Source: Xestospongia bergquistia (taxonomy: Eukaryota; Porifera; Demospongiae; Haplosclerida; Petrosiidae). Taken from it: 64,000 bases of DNA. The stretch is from NCBI GenBank assembly GCA_963965975.1, contig OZ014416.1, positions 6,262,001 through 6,326,000 on the forward strand, given 5' to 3'. The number at the start of each line of letters is the position of its first letter. The stretch's first letter is position 1. The notes under the pieces are model-generated. The model had not been told where the DNA came from. It did no database searches and saw only the letters and a program-made list of their open reading frames with translations. Below are positions 1-10,280 of the stretch, piece after piece. The position numbers and the translations under genes are program-made.

Positions 1-112
1 AACAAAAAATGCTTCTGTAACAAATTATGACATATCTGGGAAGAGACACCACACCCACTTTTATAATCACCATGACTACATTCCTTAGCATAAAAGAATC
101 ATAAAAATGACA
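1..112 (+). repeat. Decayed satellite monomer at left edge
   Basis: This stretch carries the recognisable blocks of the satellite that fills the right end of the window: a GACACCACACCCA block, a CCATGACTACATTCCT block and an ATAAAAATGACAATTACA block. It is cut off at about position 112, where a different dispersed repeat begins. The array probably continues to the left of the window. Confidence 0.75.
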
Positions 113-400
113 ATTACAAAGAATTCATCTAAGTTAAAATCCAGTTGTCTCAGCTTGGTGCCAATTCAGATCTAGCACCCATTTGGCACTAAATGAATGA
201 GCTATTTTAAAATTCATAGTAACAAATTAAATTTTTTCACTTTGAGTCCTAAAGACAACACAGCAGTAAGATACATTGGGATATATCATAGATGTTTATT
301 CTGTTTGGTCTATAAGTTGTACAATTAGTTTTATTGTTTTTCAACTTGACACTCAGTGCATTGTTTCTTACAAGTCATGTTCATGTCACAATAGTAAGCA
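113..400 (+). repeat. Dispersed repeat R1, copy 1
   Basis: It shares blocks in the same order with 8137-8400, 9150-9360 and, on the opposite strand, 14535-14950: AAAATCCAGTTGTCTC, a TTGGCACTAAA block, AAATTAAATTTTTTCACTTTG, a GGGATATATCAT block and a TTTTTCAACTTGAC...GCATTGTTTCTTACA end. No coding potential is visible. It sits inside decayed satellite, so it either inserted there or was captured with it. A non-autonomous transposon is the likeliest identity; no clear terminal repeats were seen. Confidence 0.6.
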
Positions 401-519
401 TTAACATTTATAAGTTACTATATATTATAATTAAGTGTTGTTATTTTTCTAACAGCCTTATCACTACCTTTATGACATCTATAATGATACAATGGAATAA
501 ATTTCTACATGTATATATT

Positions 520-665
520 AAGCTCATTAATACAAGCCTGGTTACTACACTACTCCATACCTGTTCTATAATTAATGGTAATCTATTCATAATTTATGGT
601 GTTCTATATATGGTATTCTCATAATGAATAGTACCAACATTATCTATGTACTCTTAATAAAAGGA
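520..665 (+). repeat. Satellite-flanking repeat, copy at left array
   Basis: The segment around GTTACTACACTACTCCATACCTG and the following GGTATTCTC...ATCTATGTACTCTTA matches 44395-44500, where a single satellite-like monomer also lies downstream. It appears to be part of a larger unit that includes satellite DNA, and has no coding potential. Confidence 0.55.
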
Positions 666-1960
666 CTTTGCAGTTGCCATGACAACAATCCTACATATAT
701 AATTGTTATAAAATGACTTTTACAGTCAATTTCAAACCTTAACTTATCAGGAATAACTGTTTAAAATTTTTGTTATTTTAGGTGTAGACACCACACCTAC
801 TTTTACAATTACCATGACAACATTCCTATTATAGAAGCTATAAAAATGACTATCACAGACAATTTCAAACCTTAAGTTACCAGCAATTACTATTCAACAT
901 TTTGGATAGAGACACCACACCCACATTTATAATTACTGCAAAAACATTCTTATATATAAAATATGATATTACTGACAATTTCAAACCTTAAGATACCACC
1001 AGTAGCTGTCTAACATTTTTGTTGTTATGGATGGAGACACCACAGCCACTTTCACAGTTACCATGACAACATTCCTATCAATTGAATAGTTTTAAATTGA
1101 CTATTAGAGACTACTTCAAACCTTAACTTATCAGGGATTCCTACTTTTATAGTTGCCATGACAATATTTCTATGTCAATAATAATCATAAAATGACTATT
1201 ACAGACAATTTCACACCTTAAGTAACCAGCACAAAATCTTTCTTTAACATTATCTAATGTTCTGGATAAAATACCTCACCAAATTTAACAGTTGACATGA
1301 TAACACTCCTAAGTATTAAGTAGTTACAAAAAATGACTTTCACAGGCATCTTTAAATTTTAAGTGATCAAGAATAACTGTTTAATATTTTTGTTATTCTG
1401 GATGAAGACACCACACCTATATTATAATTGCCATGACAACATTCCTATGTATCGAATAGTTATATAATGACTATTACAGACAATTTTAAACCTTAAGTTA
1501 CCACCAATAACTTCTTCAATATTTTCTAATAGTCTGGGTAAAGACACCACACCCACTTTTACAGTTACCATGACAATACTCCTAACTATAGAATAGTTAT
1601 AAAATGACTTTTACTGACAACTTCAAATCGCTCACTTATCAGGAACACCCACTTTTGCAGTTGCCATGACAACATTCCTATTTTAGAATAGTTATAAAAA
1701 TGACTATTACAGACAATTTCAAACCTTAAGATACCAGAAATAACTGTTTAACATTATTGTTATTCTGTGTGGAGACATCACACTCACTTTTACAATTGCC
1801 ATGACAACAGTCCTATGTACAGAATAGTTATAAAAATGACTATTATAACTTCAAACCTTATCTTACCAGCAGAAAATATTTCTTTAACATATTCTAACAT
1901 TTCTGAGAAGAGACACCACACCAATTTTTACAATTGCCACTATTGTATCACTACATAATA
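666..1960 (+). repeat. Old, diverged satellite array
   Basis: About ten to eleven tandem monomers of roughly 115-130 bp repeat the order GACACCACACC, GTTGCCATGACAAC, ATTCCTAT, ATAGTTATAAAAATGACTATTACAGACAATTTCAAACCTTAA, ACCAGCAATAACT (blocks given in pieces). The monomers differ much more from each other than those at 56.3-64 kb, but the consensus is clearly the same. The best conserved pieces are the CCATGACAAC palindrome and the ATGACTATTACAGACAATTT block. The 63-codon reading frame in it is accidental. Confidence 0.9.
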
Positions 1961-3600
1961 TAGACAGTTAAACTAAATAAAAGAGAAATATAGAAAATGT
2001 AATAATAGTAATAAACACAGTATAATGACATACTTTACATGATAATTACATACTTCATTAACATTAACTTAATCCAATGTTAAGTATGTTGTATGACTAC
2101 TTGAAATAAATTACATTCACATTCAAACTGACATATCAGTTCAACATATCACTCTAGACAGATTATACTAATAAAATGATTAGATCAAAATAACTTGTGA
2201 CTACTTTTGATGTTCAATTTTGTTTATAGTACACTTACCTTAAAGTGTTCATTTGTATCAACTAAGTCTATACATTCTATTCTCTTCTATGTCCCAGTAT
2301 ATGAGATAAATAGACTAGTACTGGGAGCAATCTAGCTATAAAGGACAATTTAAGATTACTCTAAAAACAATATATATATAGTTTATGAACTTATTTGATG
2401 TCCATTATTTTGTAGTTCTATTAACTACAATACTCTCATCAGTTTCTAATTAGTAATAGTAAGAGTAATATCATATAATATTAATATATTCAATGTTACA
2501 AGTATCATAATTCCAACTTGAGAAATGTGTAATTTCTTGCTATAGAATATTTCATGTTTAATTCAGACATAATTTACAGATAATTTATGGACCTATAGAG
2601 AATACTTAGGAAAATGAAAATAATAGTAAAGTCATTGCTCTGAAAACAATTTAATTATAATCAATATAAGGACTTTGTCATTTTTTTATGATATTGATAT
2701 TTCTCTCACAATGAGTGTATTATAAATTTGTACCAATAATTTGAATTTATAATTATTAAATGGACTCATACAATCCTCAAATCATCTATAATTTTATTTG
2801 CTTTCACTATCCTTCATCTACTAAATAATAATAACCTGGAGCTAATATTAATAAATTATTACTTTAACTATTGTTTATGCATATTCATCTTTAATACATC
2901 ATTGTTACCATTATTTAATTTGTCTATCAAAAATTATTATCATTCAATGGTATAATCTGTAATCTGCTATATATAATTTAAAAAGAAATAATATACCATG
3001 TCATCCATTGTTCAGTAATAAAACCTTTGCATTGTTCAATATAATTTAATGGTTTTAGTTTTTAGTACTTCACAGGGGAAGTTTATAAGTAATATCTACA
3101 ACATGTACTGACAATACATATATATTATGTGGGTATATGTGTTTTATATATCAGAGGTCAGAAGAATATCTATATGATTATATTATATACACTTGACAAC
3201 TAGAGGTTATCTAACATAGCCTATCATGAAATTCACACTAACCCCCACCATTGTCCATAACAAAATACATGGTTGTCAAGCTGTAGTCTTAAAAGTCATG
3301 TGTTTTCTCTCCTTGTTGAGAATAAAAAAAATAAAGATTTAAAACCTTAATTCAAATTACTACACAATGTGGTACTAATTTTGAATTACAGGAAGTGCTA
3401 CCATGTATAAAAACTTGTAATTATCAGCCTTGTATTATCCATATGGTCTGAACAAATGTGACAGAATTAGTTTCTCATGAGAGTCATACTATGCTACTAT
3501 TATGCCTTTAGTAAAGAAGTAATTGTTCAAAAAGAATTCAGGGTTATATAAAGGTGCCAATTCAAAAAGTATAGGTTTTGAACTTATTATAAGATGTATC
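1961..3600. other. AT-rich stretch with no recognisable feature
   Basis: The sequence is AT-rich with frequent stops in all frames. No exon flanked by convincing splice sites, no repeat shared with the rest of the window and no RNA gene was seen. Confidence 0.5.
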
Positions 3601-3651
3601 TCATTACATACATATATAAATACTTATAGACACAAATATCATACTTACAGA

Positions 3652-3765
3652 GTTTGGAATTACCTGACACTGTCTCTCATCAATTGCATTTTGACCTGCT
3701 TCGATGCTTTCTTCAGGTGGGGATTGTGGATTTGAAATATCATGAAATTCTAACGTCTCAGTATC
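3652..3765 (-). CDS. Candidate isolated exon, unknown protein
   Basis: On the minus strand an open stretch of about 35 codons, including the peptide SPPEESIEAGQNAID, ends at a good splice donor (GTAAGT, complement at about 3646-3651). The peptide is acidic and glutamine-rich, and the base composition is higher in GC than its surroundings. No start codon or family could be assigned and the upstream limit is uncertain. It may be one exon of a gene whose other exons lie to the left, or chance. Confidence 0.3.
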
Positions 3766-3839
3766 GTTTCAAAAGAACATCATAATAATAATAATTAGAA
3801 TTAAATCCTATTTAATTTTAAATGTGCAAATTGGCAATT

Positions 3840-4160
3840 GAATTTTTAGGCTACTATGTGGCGTTCTAAGAGAAGCTGTCCTATCACTATGACTGAGCGC
3901 AAGACGAAGGCAATACTTCGGTGAAACAGATGATGTTCAGCTTTCTCTACCGAGGAGAAGGAATAGGAGATCTTTGTTTTCCGTATCCAAGGCTATTGGT
4001 GATGGTAGTATGTTAGTTAGAAGAAACAGACTCTCAATCAGATTTCTATACTAGTAGTCTTCCAAATCAACGATATCGGTTCGCAATATTGAATGGGCGA
4101 ACTCAATGCACGCGAATTAAAGGCAGTCCTTGTCTGAACTGATCTTAGATGACCTTAATT
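3840..4160 (+). other. GC-richer block with short open frames, unassigned
   Basis: The region stands out from its neighbours by normal GC content and CpG-containing words. One plus-strand frame from about 3897 to 4050 is open for about 50 codons and encodes an arginine-rich segment (LPRRRRNRRSLFSVSKAIGD). There is no clear start or splice context. It could be a decayed exon or an insertion from a less AT-rich source. Confidence 0.25.
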
Positions 4161-4162
4161 TG

Positions 4163-4179
4163 AAGGTATCATATATATG

Positions 4180-4226
<47 letters not shown>
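4163..4226. repeat. (TA)n microsatellite
   Basis: About 30 TA dinucleotides run from roughly 4168 to 4226. The reading frame MYVYIYIYIY that crosses it is a product of the repeat. Confidence 0.95.
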
Positions 4227-4750
4227 TTATTATGTGAAGGTGGTGAATGTGCCTTGTTTAAAACTGTGGATAGATATAACTTTGTGCATGTGGCAGGCTA
4301 AGTTTTCTACTGTAAGTTCAGTTTTGTTTGTAATAAGCCACCTTGTTCTTCCGAAGAAAGCCTGTAAACTTTGAAGAATGTATAGACACCTATTAGGATG
4401 TTCAAATCTTTTGAAGAATGTTGAAATTAACTGCAATATTTTTTCATCTATGACATTACTTAGTGTTGTAATTAAAAATGACTGTTTGTCTGATGTAGCA
4501 TTGCTTATAGTTCATTTGATCAAGATGTTAGGTGTTGTTTTGATCTTTCATTTTCGAGTTCTATAATTAATAATTTAGACAATTCTGACGACAGTTTAAA
4601 TCAAGATAATGCTGAGAGCTCTGATGATGACATTTCATGTCACCAAAGTGTATCTATTAACAATTAAAGCTCCTGACCAGAGTTTGTTGAAGAAGAGGAG
4701 GAAGGTAACTTATCTGATGCTGATGATATTATAACTGACACAAATGTATT
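4227..4750 (+). pseudogene. Decayed coding-like stretch with acidic tail
   Basis: Short plus-strand open frames follow each other with interrupting stops. The last part, about 4578-4745, is strongly acidic (EEEEEGNLSDADDIITD), as in the N-terminal region of many piggyBac-type transposases, but no diagnostic domain is visible. I do not recognise the protein. It is reported as a probable coding relic because acidic runs recur on both sides of an internal stop. Confidence 0.25.
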
Positions 4751-6004
4751 TTATATACATTTCTGATACCATTCTGACAATTCTTCAACAATTAAAATAT
4801 ACTTATTATACTTACTTACTTTAACATGTGATGACACTTTTGATTCTTTCTAAACCATTTATAAGGTTCCCAGTTTACATAGTTTTTTTGTAAAACTTGT
4901 CTTATACATTTTTGTTACTAGCCTTAATTCTTGTAGCTCTTCCTGAATGTCTATTGTCTATGGAAGTATGTTGTAAAATACACTATTAAACTGGTGGAAA
5001 TTTGTGCTGATAATTAACAAGTTAAAAGTTATTGTAATTTTAATTAGTAACAGATTTCTGAAAAAATTCCAGTAAATGAAAAGATGAAACAGAGACAAAA
5101 ATCATATAAAAATTTAATTTTTATTTGTTTGTTCTAAAAATTACAATTAAAATGATTATTAAAAATGAAACACTTTGTATAACAGAAGATATTGAAGAAA
5201 ATGATTTTTATAGACAATAAGTGTCTGCTAGATGTCAAACATAGACGCACATGTACATACAGACATATATGCACACAACACACATATAAACTTTACAATA
5301 ATATTAAACAAAAGAATATAGCAATAGAAAAAATAATATTATGAAAACAAAAATGACAATAATTATATTTAATTTAATATTAAAAAGGCTATATATTATA
5401 TAATAAATATACTTTAATATACTGTGTTGTTGACATGTACATAATACACATAATATCAAATAAGACTAATATAAAAAGGTGGGGCTTCATTGACCAAGAA
5501 ACAGCAGTATGATGAAATTAATTGTTTACAAGTAAACAGATCAAAGTCTAAAAGATTATATCAAAAGGAAGTGTGGCCTAATTGGGATGTTTTTAGATGT
5601 CAGGTATCCCAAAACTTTGAGAGCATTCAGTAGAGACATTCAGTGGAGTATGGGTGTGGTCTTGTAGAGAAGGGGTAGGAAATAGAAACAGCAAAGGTCA
5701 TGGGGAAATAGAAGAAGGTGGTGAACATGAAGGTGGTTGGAATAGGAAGGACGAGGGAATAGAATGAGTAAATAATGTAGAAATTAATGGAAAAAGGAGT
5801 TTTTAGAGCTTAATCAATATTGACCCTTTTAGCAGATTTAAAAATTAGCATTTTCTAACAAAGAGAGTAAAACAAGTAAGTCACCCTAAATACTACAAAA
5901 TCGTTAAACAAGATATTATTTGGATATGTGGTTTCTGTTTATAGGTAACGACAGAATGAATTTTAAACTATTATAAAAATCTTTCGTTGTGTTTTAGACA
6001 CAAT
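4751..6004. other. AT-rich stretch, purine-rich patch, no gene seen
   Basis: Nothing codable was found. About 5560-5770 is rich in G and A on the plus strand (runs such as GAAGAAGGTGGTGAACATG) but is interrupted by stops and has no splice sites that connect it to a neighbour. Confidence 0.45.
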
Positions 6005-6012
6005 AAAAATAC

Positions 6013-6674
6013 TAGTGTTGTTTTAGTTAACTATAACTAATACTAAAGTATTTTTAGTAGAGAGTATAAATTTTAGTTAACTATAACTAAAACTATAACT
6101 AATTTTTTTTTTTCAAATGTTACTATAACTATAACTAAACTAAAATTAAATCTTTCCTTTGAACTATGACTAATATTAAATTAAATAGCCTCAATTATAT
6201 TAGTTATTAACCACATAGAATGTGTAAAGCATTTAGCATAATTATCATGTCATGTTTGTACATTTAACCTTCCATGCATGAGTGATTTTCTAGTTATTAT
6301 AGTTAAGTTTAACTAAAAAGGATGGATACAGCTAGTATAGCAGCTGGTCCTGGTAGGCCAAGAGAAGTGGAGTATGGCAATACTTCAAGTACCTACCTGA
6401 AGAAAACAAAAGTGTTTGCTTGATTAACAAAAGTGATGGTGCTCTATGTGTCTTCAGATTTAAACATGACTATAACTAATACTATAACTAAATTATATTT
6501 CACATTAATACTATAACTAATACTAAAACTATATTAAAATTAGCATTAATACTATAACCAATACTAAAACTATATTAAAATTAGCATTAATAATACTAAA
6601 GCTAAAAATAAATTTTACCTTTTTCTATAACTAAAGTAAAACTAACACACCTTATGTCTACTAAAACAACACTA
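6013..6674 (+). mobile_element. Internally deleted hAT-type DNA transposon
   Basis: The element starts TAGTGTTGTTTTAGT and ends with the exact reverse complement ACTAAAACAACACTA. It is flanked by AAAATAC on both sides (6006-6012 and 6675-6681), a 7-8 bp target duplication as expected for hAT. Inside both ends are many ACTATAACTAA-type subterminal repeats. The centre holds only the start of a transposase, a BED zinc-finger relic. At about 660 bp it cannot encode a full transposase, so it is a deletion derivative. A related copy lies at 47839-48890. Confidence 0.85.
6320..6475 (+). pseudogene. BED zinc-finger N-terminus of hAT transposase, frameshifted
   Basis: A start at 6321 gives MDTASIAAGPGRPR. 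A one-base frame change then leads into SGVWQYFKYLPEENKSVCLI and later ALCVFRFK. The GRP(R/K) stretch followed by a VW-x-YF motif and paired cysteines is the usual start of a BED-finger hAT transposase. The catalytic domain and dimerisation region are absent. The frame change and the missing remainder make it non-functional. Confidence 0.7.
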
Positions 6675-6720
6675 AAAATACATGTACATAATTATTAAAT
6701 AATAAATTGTACATGTACAT

Positions 6721-6830
6721 GTATACTTACTGATAATAGGTCTTGAGTATCTTGACTCATTCTAGGTAAATATTTATCCATGATCTTGAAAGAATAACTT
6801 TGAAATGTTTGTATGAAATTTATGTCTCTT
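6721..6830 (-). pseudogene. Protein-kinase C-lobe exon relic
   Basis: The minus-strand frame reads KIMDKYLPRMSQDTQDLLS and stops exactly at a GTAAGT donor (complement near 6725-6730). The DLLS ending with an upstream hydrophobic/proline pattern resembles the segment before the DLLxKML motif of CMGC kinases (CDK/MAPK/HIPK group). It lies downstream, on the same strand, of three other kinase exon relics (7.7, 8.5 and 10.3 kb). Taken alone the call is weak; the ordered set supports it. Confidence 0.45.
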
Positions 6831-7695
6831 GTGACCATTCATTAAATGAAGTAGTACCTATTGTACTAAAGAGAAAGTGATTGAGTAAGTTATTAAACAG
6901 GAATAAACTCTTACTAATAAATGTGTATATTGCTTTACTAAAAATAAAAACTTGGTAATGTAATGATAATCCTATGAACATTTGGCTAGTGTGACTTTAC
7001 TAAAAATCATCGAAATCCAATAAAATATCATACAACAATAATTCATATAACAGTCATTTCCTATAGCCAGGTACTAAGAACTGATAATATAACACTTCAG
7101 TAATTGCTACTTTACACATATGTCATATTAGCTATGACTATGTACTACTAGAAGGGTTGGGTAATTACATATATAGTACAATGAACTAAAGAGGCATTTT
7201 AGAGTTCTATTGAAGTTCAGGAAGTATATATATATATCAGTGATCTATGGTAATCCACCTAGCAACATAAAGACATCAAGTTAACTTCGGTCAATGTATG
7301 TGTATAAGTGATTACTACATATGTTCAAATATCTATCCATTGATGCATCCATTAAGTTGTCAATTTTATACCTTGCTACTTACTGAAGTATCTCTTGCTG
7401 TTTCTCTAATTTTTAAGCAAAAAGTGGTCTACATACAGAAATACAAATAGTATATATCATTTAATACTTGTATATAACTTGGTACATTAGATCCTTCTCT
7501 CTAAAGTCTGCAACAGCTAGCTTTACATTTTGTAAACTATATTATTATACTTGTAACTAATTGATCTTTAACAAAATAACAGTTTAGTTAAAATAATATA
7601 ACCAACCAAAGAAGTAGCAGTAAAGAGCAGGTTACATACATTCCAGGATAATACTGCATATACATGTCACACGATACTAGCTAGTTTGTCATAAT
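6831..7695. other. AT-rich stretch without a recognised gene
   Basis: No exon or shared repeat was identified. It is probably intron of the decayed kinase gene that spans 6.7-10.4 kb on the minus strand. Confidence 0.4.
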
Positions 7696-7710
7696 AAAGT
7701 GTTTACTGTT

Positions 7711-7803
7711 ATTTACCTTCCAATGTACATTTCAGCTAAACTGCATCCTACACTCCATATATCTATTGTTTTGCTATAAGAGGTATGCAGTAATACCTCT
7801 TGA
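7711..7803 (-). pseudogene. Protein-kinase APE/DxWSxGC exon relic, copy B
   Basis: On the minus strand one frame gives [10 protein letters not shown], equivalent to the RxYRAPEL activation-loop end. After a one-base shift the next frame gives [18 protein letters not shown], kinase subdomain IX, ending at a GTAAAT donor. The DIWSVGC core is typical of CMGC kinases. The frameshift and the replacement of RAPE by CIPL show decay. The same exon occurs a second time at 8515-8605. Confidence 0.75.
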
Positions 7804-7835
7804 CATTTGTAATACTGAGTAACAACCTATATATC

Positions 7836-7862
7836 TTATATATATGTGTGTGTGTGTGTGTG
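7836..7862. repeat. (TG)n microsatellite
   Basis: A short TATATG...(TG)n tract directly abuts the left end of the fold-back element that starts at 7860. Confidence 0.9.
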
Positions 7863-8097
7863 ACCTGATTTGCAAAAAGGGACCACTTCTGTCAAAGGAT
7901 TTGGGACCTGATTTTGAAAAATACACTGTTAAACATATAAAAATCGCTTTTGCATACATATGAAATAGTTATGCATATATATAGCAACTGTATGTATACA
8001 AAACTGATATATATTTAATATGTTTTGACGGTAGTTTGTTCACAAATCAGGTCACAAATGTTTGAGAGAAGTGGTCCCTTTTTGCAAATCAGGTCAC
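7860..8097. mobile_element. 238-bp fold-back (MITE-like) element
   Basis: The outer ends are near-perfect inverted repeats of about 58 bp: GTGACCTGATTTGCAAAAAG at the left and its complement ending at 8097 at the right, with matching inner parts around GGGACCACTTCT. The spacer is about 120 bp and non-coding. The flanks are TA-rich (TATATAT on both sides), which would fit a TA target site. No transposase is encoded, so it would be mobilised in trans. Confidence 0.8.
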
Positions 8098-8109
8098 ATA
8101 TATATACAT

Positions 8110-8134
8110 AGAGAGAGAGAGAGAGAGAGAGAGA
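8110..8134. repeat. (GA)n microsatellite
   Basis: A run of GA dinucleotides sits just right of the fold-back element. Confidence 0.9.
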
Positions 8135-8136
8135 CA

Positions 8137-8400
8137 TGTGCACATTCATCCTACAGTATGAGTGTGATCATGGTTGAATTCAAAAGCCACTTGCACAAAA
8201 GTGACTTTAATTTTTATAACTATGAATTTACAAATAAGTCATCTAAATTAAAATCCAGTTGTCTCTGTTTGGTCTCAGGTCTGATCTACCACCCACTTGG
8301 CACTAAAACAATGATTTTTTTCTAAAATTAATAGTAATAAAATTAAATTTTTTCACTTTGGTTTCTACAGATCACACACAGAAAGATGCACTACATTGTA
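8137..8400 (+). repeat. Dispersed repeat R1, copy 2
   Basis: It begins GACATGTGCACATTCATCCTACAG and contains AAAGTGACTTTAATTTTTATAACTATG, AAAATCCAGTTGTCTC and the TTTTTTCACTTTGG block in the same order as copy 1 and the reverse-strand copy at 14535-14950 (blocks quoted in part). It is non-coding. The 87-codon open frame through it is accidental. Confidence 0.6.
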
Positions 8401-8514
8401 GGATAAAATTACATACATTGTAGGATATCAGTACATGTACATGACACATGACACTTGATAGTTTATGTCTGAAATGTTTAGAATTACTTATTTTTCGATA
8501 TGTAATTTATCTAA

Positions 8515-8605
8515 AATACATCCTACACTCCTTATATCTATTGCTTCACAATAAGAGGATTGTAGTAAGTAATACCTCTGCAGATGTGTATCACTGAGCA
8601 ACATC
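8515..8605 (-). pseudogene. Protein-kinase APE/DxxSVGC exon relic, copy A
   Basis: The minus-strand frame contains QRYYLLQSSYCEAIDIRSVG followed by CILDKLHIEK. Kinase subdomains VIII-IX are recognisable: RYYRAPE is degraded to RYYLLQS, and DIWSVGC to DIRSVGC. The YCEAID wording is close to HIPK/DYRK-type kinases. The loss of the proline-glutamate pair and of the tryptophan argues that it is not functional. It is a duplicate of the exon at 7711-7803. Confidence 0.75.
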
Positions 8606-8606
8606 C

Positions 8607-8642
8607 TATACATACATACATACATACATACATACATACATA
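8607..8642. repeat. (CATA)n microsatellite
   Basis: About nine CATA tetranucleotides. They generate the MYVCMYVCMY-like frames on the minus strand. Confidence 0.95.
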
Positions 8643-8744
8643 AAATAAAATATACCAATAAATAGATTGATAGATAAGATACAAAAAGCAAGAGAGAGAG
8701 AAAGTTAAACAATACTTAGCAATATCTACATCCATCCACCATTA

Positions 8745-9135
8745 CTAGTAGTAGTTAGTCCTACAAGGAATTCATCATTATAAAAAAAAATAGTAAAAGG
8801 TACCACAAGTATTATACAGTGACCCTGAGACAGAAACCTTCAAGAAAATCCCCAGAATTCCAAACATAATCAACAACCACAACATCAAACATCTAATATA
8901 TGTAGGTACACAATTGTTGCAGTTTATAGGGTAATCTATCAAGCAATACCAACTATATGTCATCCTCATAGTCTGATATTAGTTGTGATAACATTGTGAC
9001 AGTCCAGCCTATACCACTTTTATGTGGCTATGTAAGCTACAAGAAGCAACCTATGTCCAATATACTGAGTGCCTGAGAGTTTATTGATGAACATATTGTG
9101 TATACAACTTCAAGGTCTAATATTTTCTGTTGTTG
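8745..9135 (+). repeat. Local duplication unit, copy 1
   Basis: It shares an ordered set of blocks with 9555-9865: AGGAATT near the start, ACAATTGTTGCAGTTTA.TAGGGTAA, CATCCTCATAG, GAAGCAACCTA, ATACTGAGT and TTGTGTA.ACAACTTCA. It is non-coding and adjoins an R1 copy. Confidence 0.7.
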
Positions 9136-9149
9136 TATTTTATTATAAA

Positions 9150-9360
9150 ATTCATGGTAATAAAGTTATTTTAAAATTCATAGTAATAAAATTAAATTAT
9201 TACACTTTGGGTGCTAAGGACCTCACAGCATGAAGATGGACTGGGATATATCATTGATTTTCAACAAGATGGTTCTGTTTACTAATATGTAAATGTGGTC
9301 TATAGGTTGTATAACTATTAACTGTCTTTTTCAACTTGACTCTTATTGCATTGTTTCTTA
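9150..9360 (+). repeat. Dispersed repeat R1, copy 3 (3' half)
   Basis: It contains TTTTAAAATTCATAGTAATA, the CACTTTGGGTGCTAAGGACC block, GGGATATATCATTG and TTTTTCAACTTGACTCTTATTG, matching the second half of copy 1 at 180-370. It ends where the long GA microsatellite begins. Confidence 0.6.
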
Positions 9361-9376
9361 CAGAGAGAGAGAGAGG

Positions 9377-9456
<80 letters not shown>

Positions 9457-9533
9457 CAGAGACAGAGAGACAGAGACAGAGACAGAAAGAGATTGACAGA
9501 GAGAGAGGGAGAGAGAGAGAGACAGAGAGAGAC
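9361..9533. repeat. Long (GA)n microsatellite with GACA interruptions
   Basis: A nearly pure GA tract of about 95 bp is followed by about 75 bp of GACAGAGA variants. Every long frame through it (poly-RE, poly-LS and so on) is low-complexity translation, not a gene. Confidence 0.97.
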
Positions 9534-9554
9534 CAGTGAACCAGCACAAGTAGG

Positions 9555-9865
9555 TAGTAGGTGTTATTCCTACCAGGAATTTATTATAATAATAAATAGA
9601 TTTTACATCTAGGTTCACAACTGTTGCAGTTTAATAGGGTAACCTGTCAAGCAATGTCAACTATATACAAACTATTGCATCCTCATAGCCATATTAGCAT
9701 TATGACAGTAAGTTTATATCTCTTTTGTAAGGATAGCTAGGTAACCAAACTAATAATGAAGCAACCTACATTATATATACTGAGTCCCTGAACAGTTTTC
9801 TGATGAGCAGATTGTGTACACAACTTCATTTAAATATTTTCTATTATTTCATTTTACTATAAAAA
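9555..9865 (+). repeat. Local duplication unit, copy 2
   Basis: Second copy of the unit at 8745-9135, about 10-20% diverged by eye, separated from it by an R1 fragment and the GA microsatellite. It is non-coding. Confidence 0.7.
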
Positions 9866-10280
9866 CAAACTATTGATCATCACAATCTATTTTAACTCAA
9901 TTTTAATTACACTAACTAATACATAATCTATTACTTAATAAAAGCAACAGTGTTCTTTATTTTCTTTAATCAGGAGACAAAAGTATGTGTTTTTTGTTAA
10001 AAAAAGTAACCATTAATAATTAGTCATACTTGGGTACATATACAATGTATTGAAATTAGTTTAAAGACTGGAATGATACAGTGTTTTATAATAAAGTCTG
10101 TAATAATACTAGAAGGCTTTCTCAATACTAGTTAGACATTATTGGATACTGTTAGACACAAGTTAGTAGAACATATATGCATCATGGACAATAACATAAC
10201 ATAACATAACACACACAAGTTTTACTTGTACATGAGATAGCCAACATATTGTCATTACTCTAGAGAGACCAAGTTAGCAC
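9866..10280. other. AT-rich stretch, no feature
   Basis: No reading frame with coding character and no shared repeat was seen. It is probably intronic in the decayed kinase gene. Confidence 0.4.

Noticed and set aside
1767-1958. 63-codon frame inside the left array
   Set aside because: It consists of satellite monomers and is not preserved in the young array.
1-1960. Possible CRISPR-like array of repeats and spacers
   Set aside because: The monomers are contiguous and diverge along their whole length; there are no unique spacers between identical short repeats.
4177-4374. Frame beginning MYVYIYIYIY
   Set aside because: The first third is the TA microsatellite, and the remainder has no supporting motif.
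4395-4415. GTTCAAATC, reminiscent of a tRNA T-loop
   Set aside because: No acceptor stem, anticodon arm or A box could be paired around it.
9251-9618. Long overlapping frames rich in Arg-Glu or Ser-Leu on both strands
   Set aside because: They are translations of the GA microsatellite; every frame of a GA tract is open.
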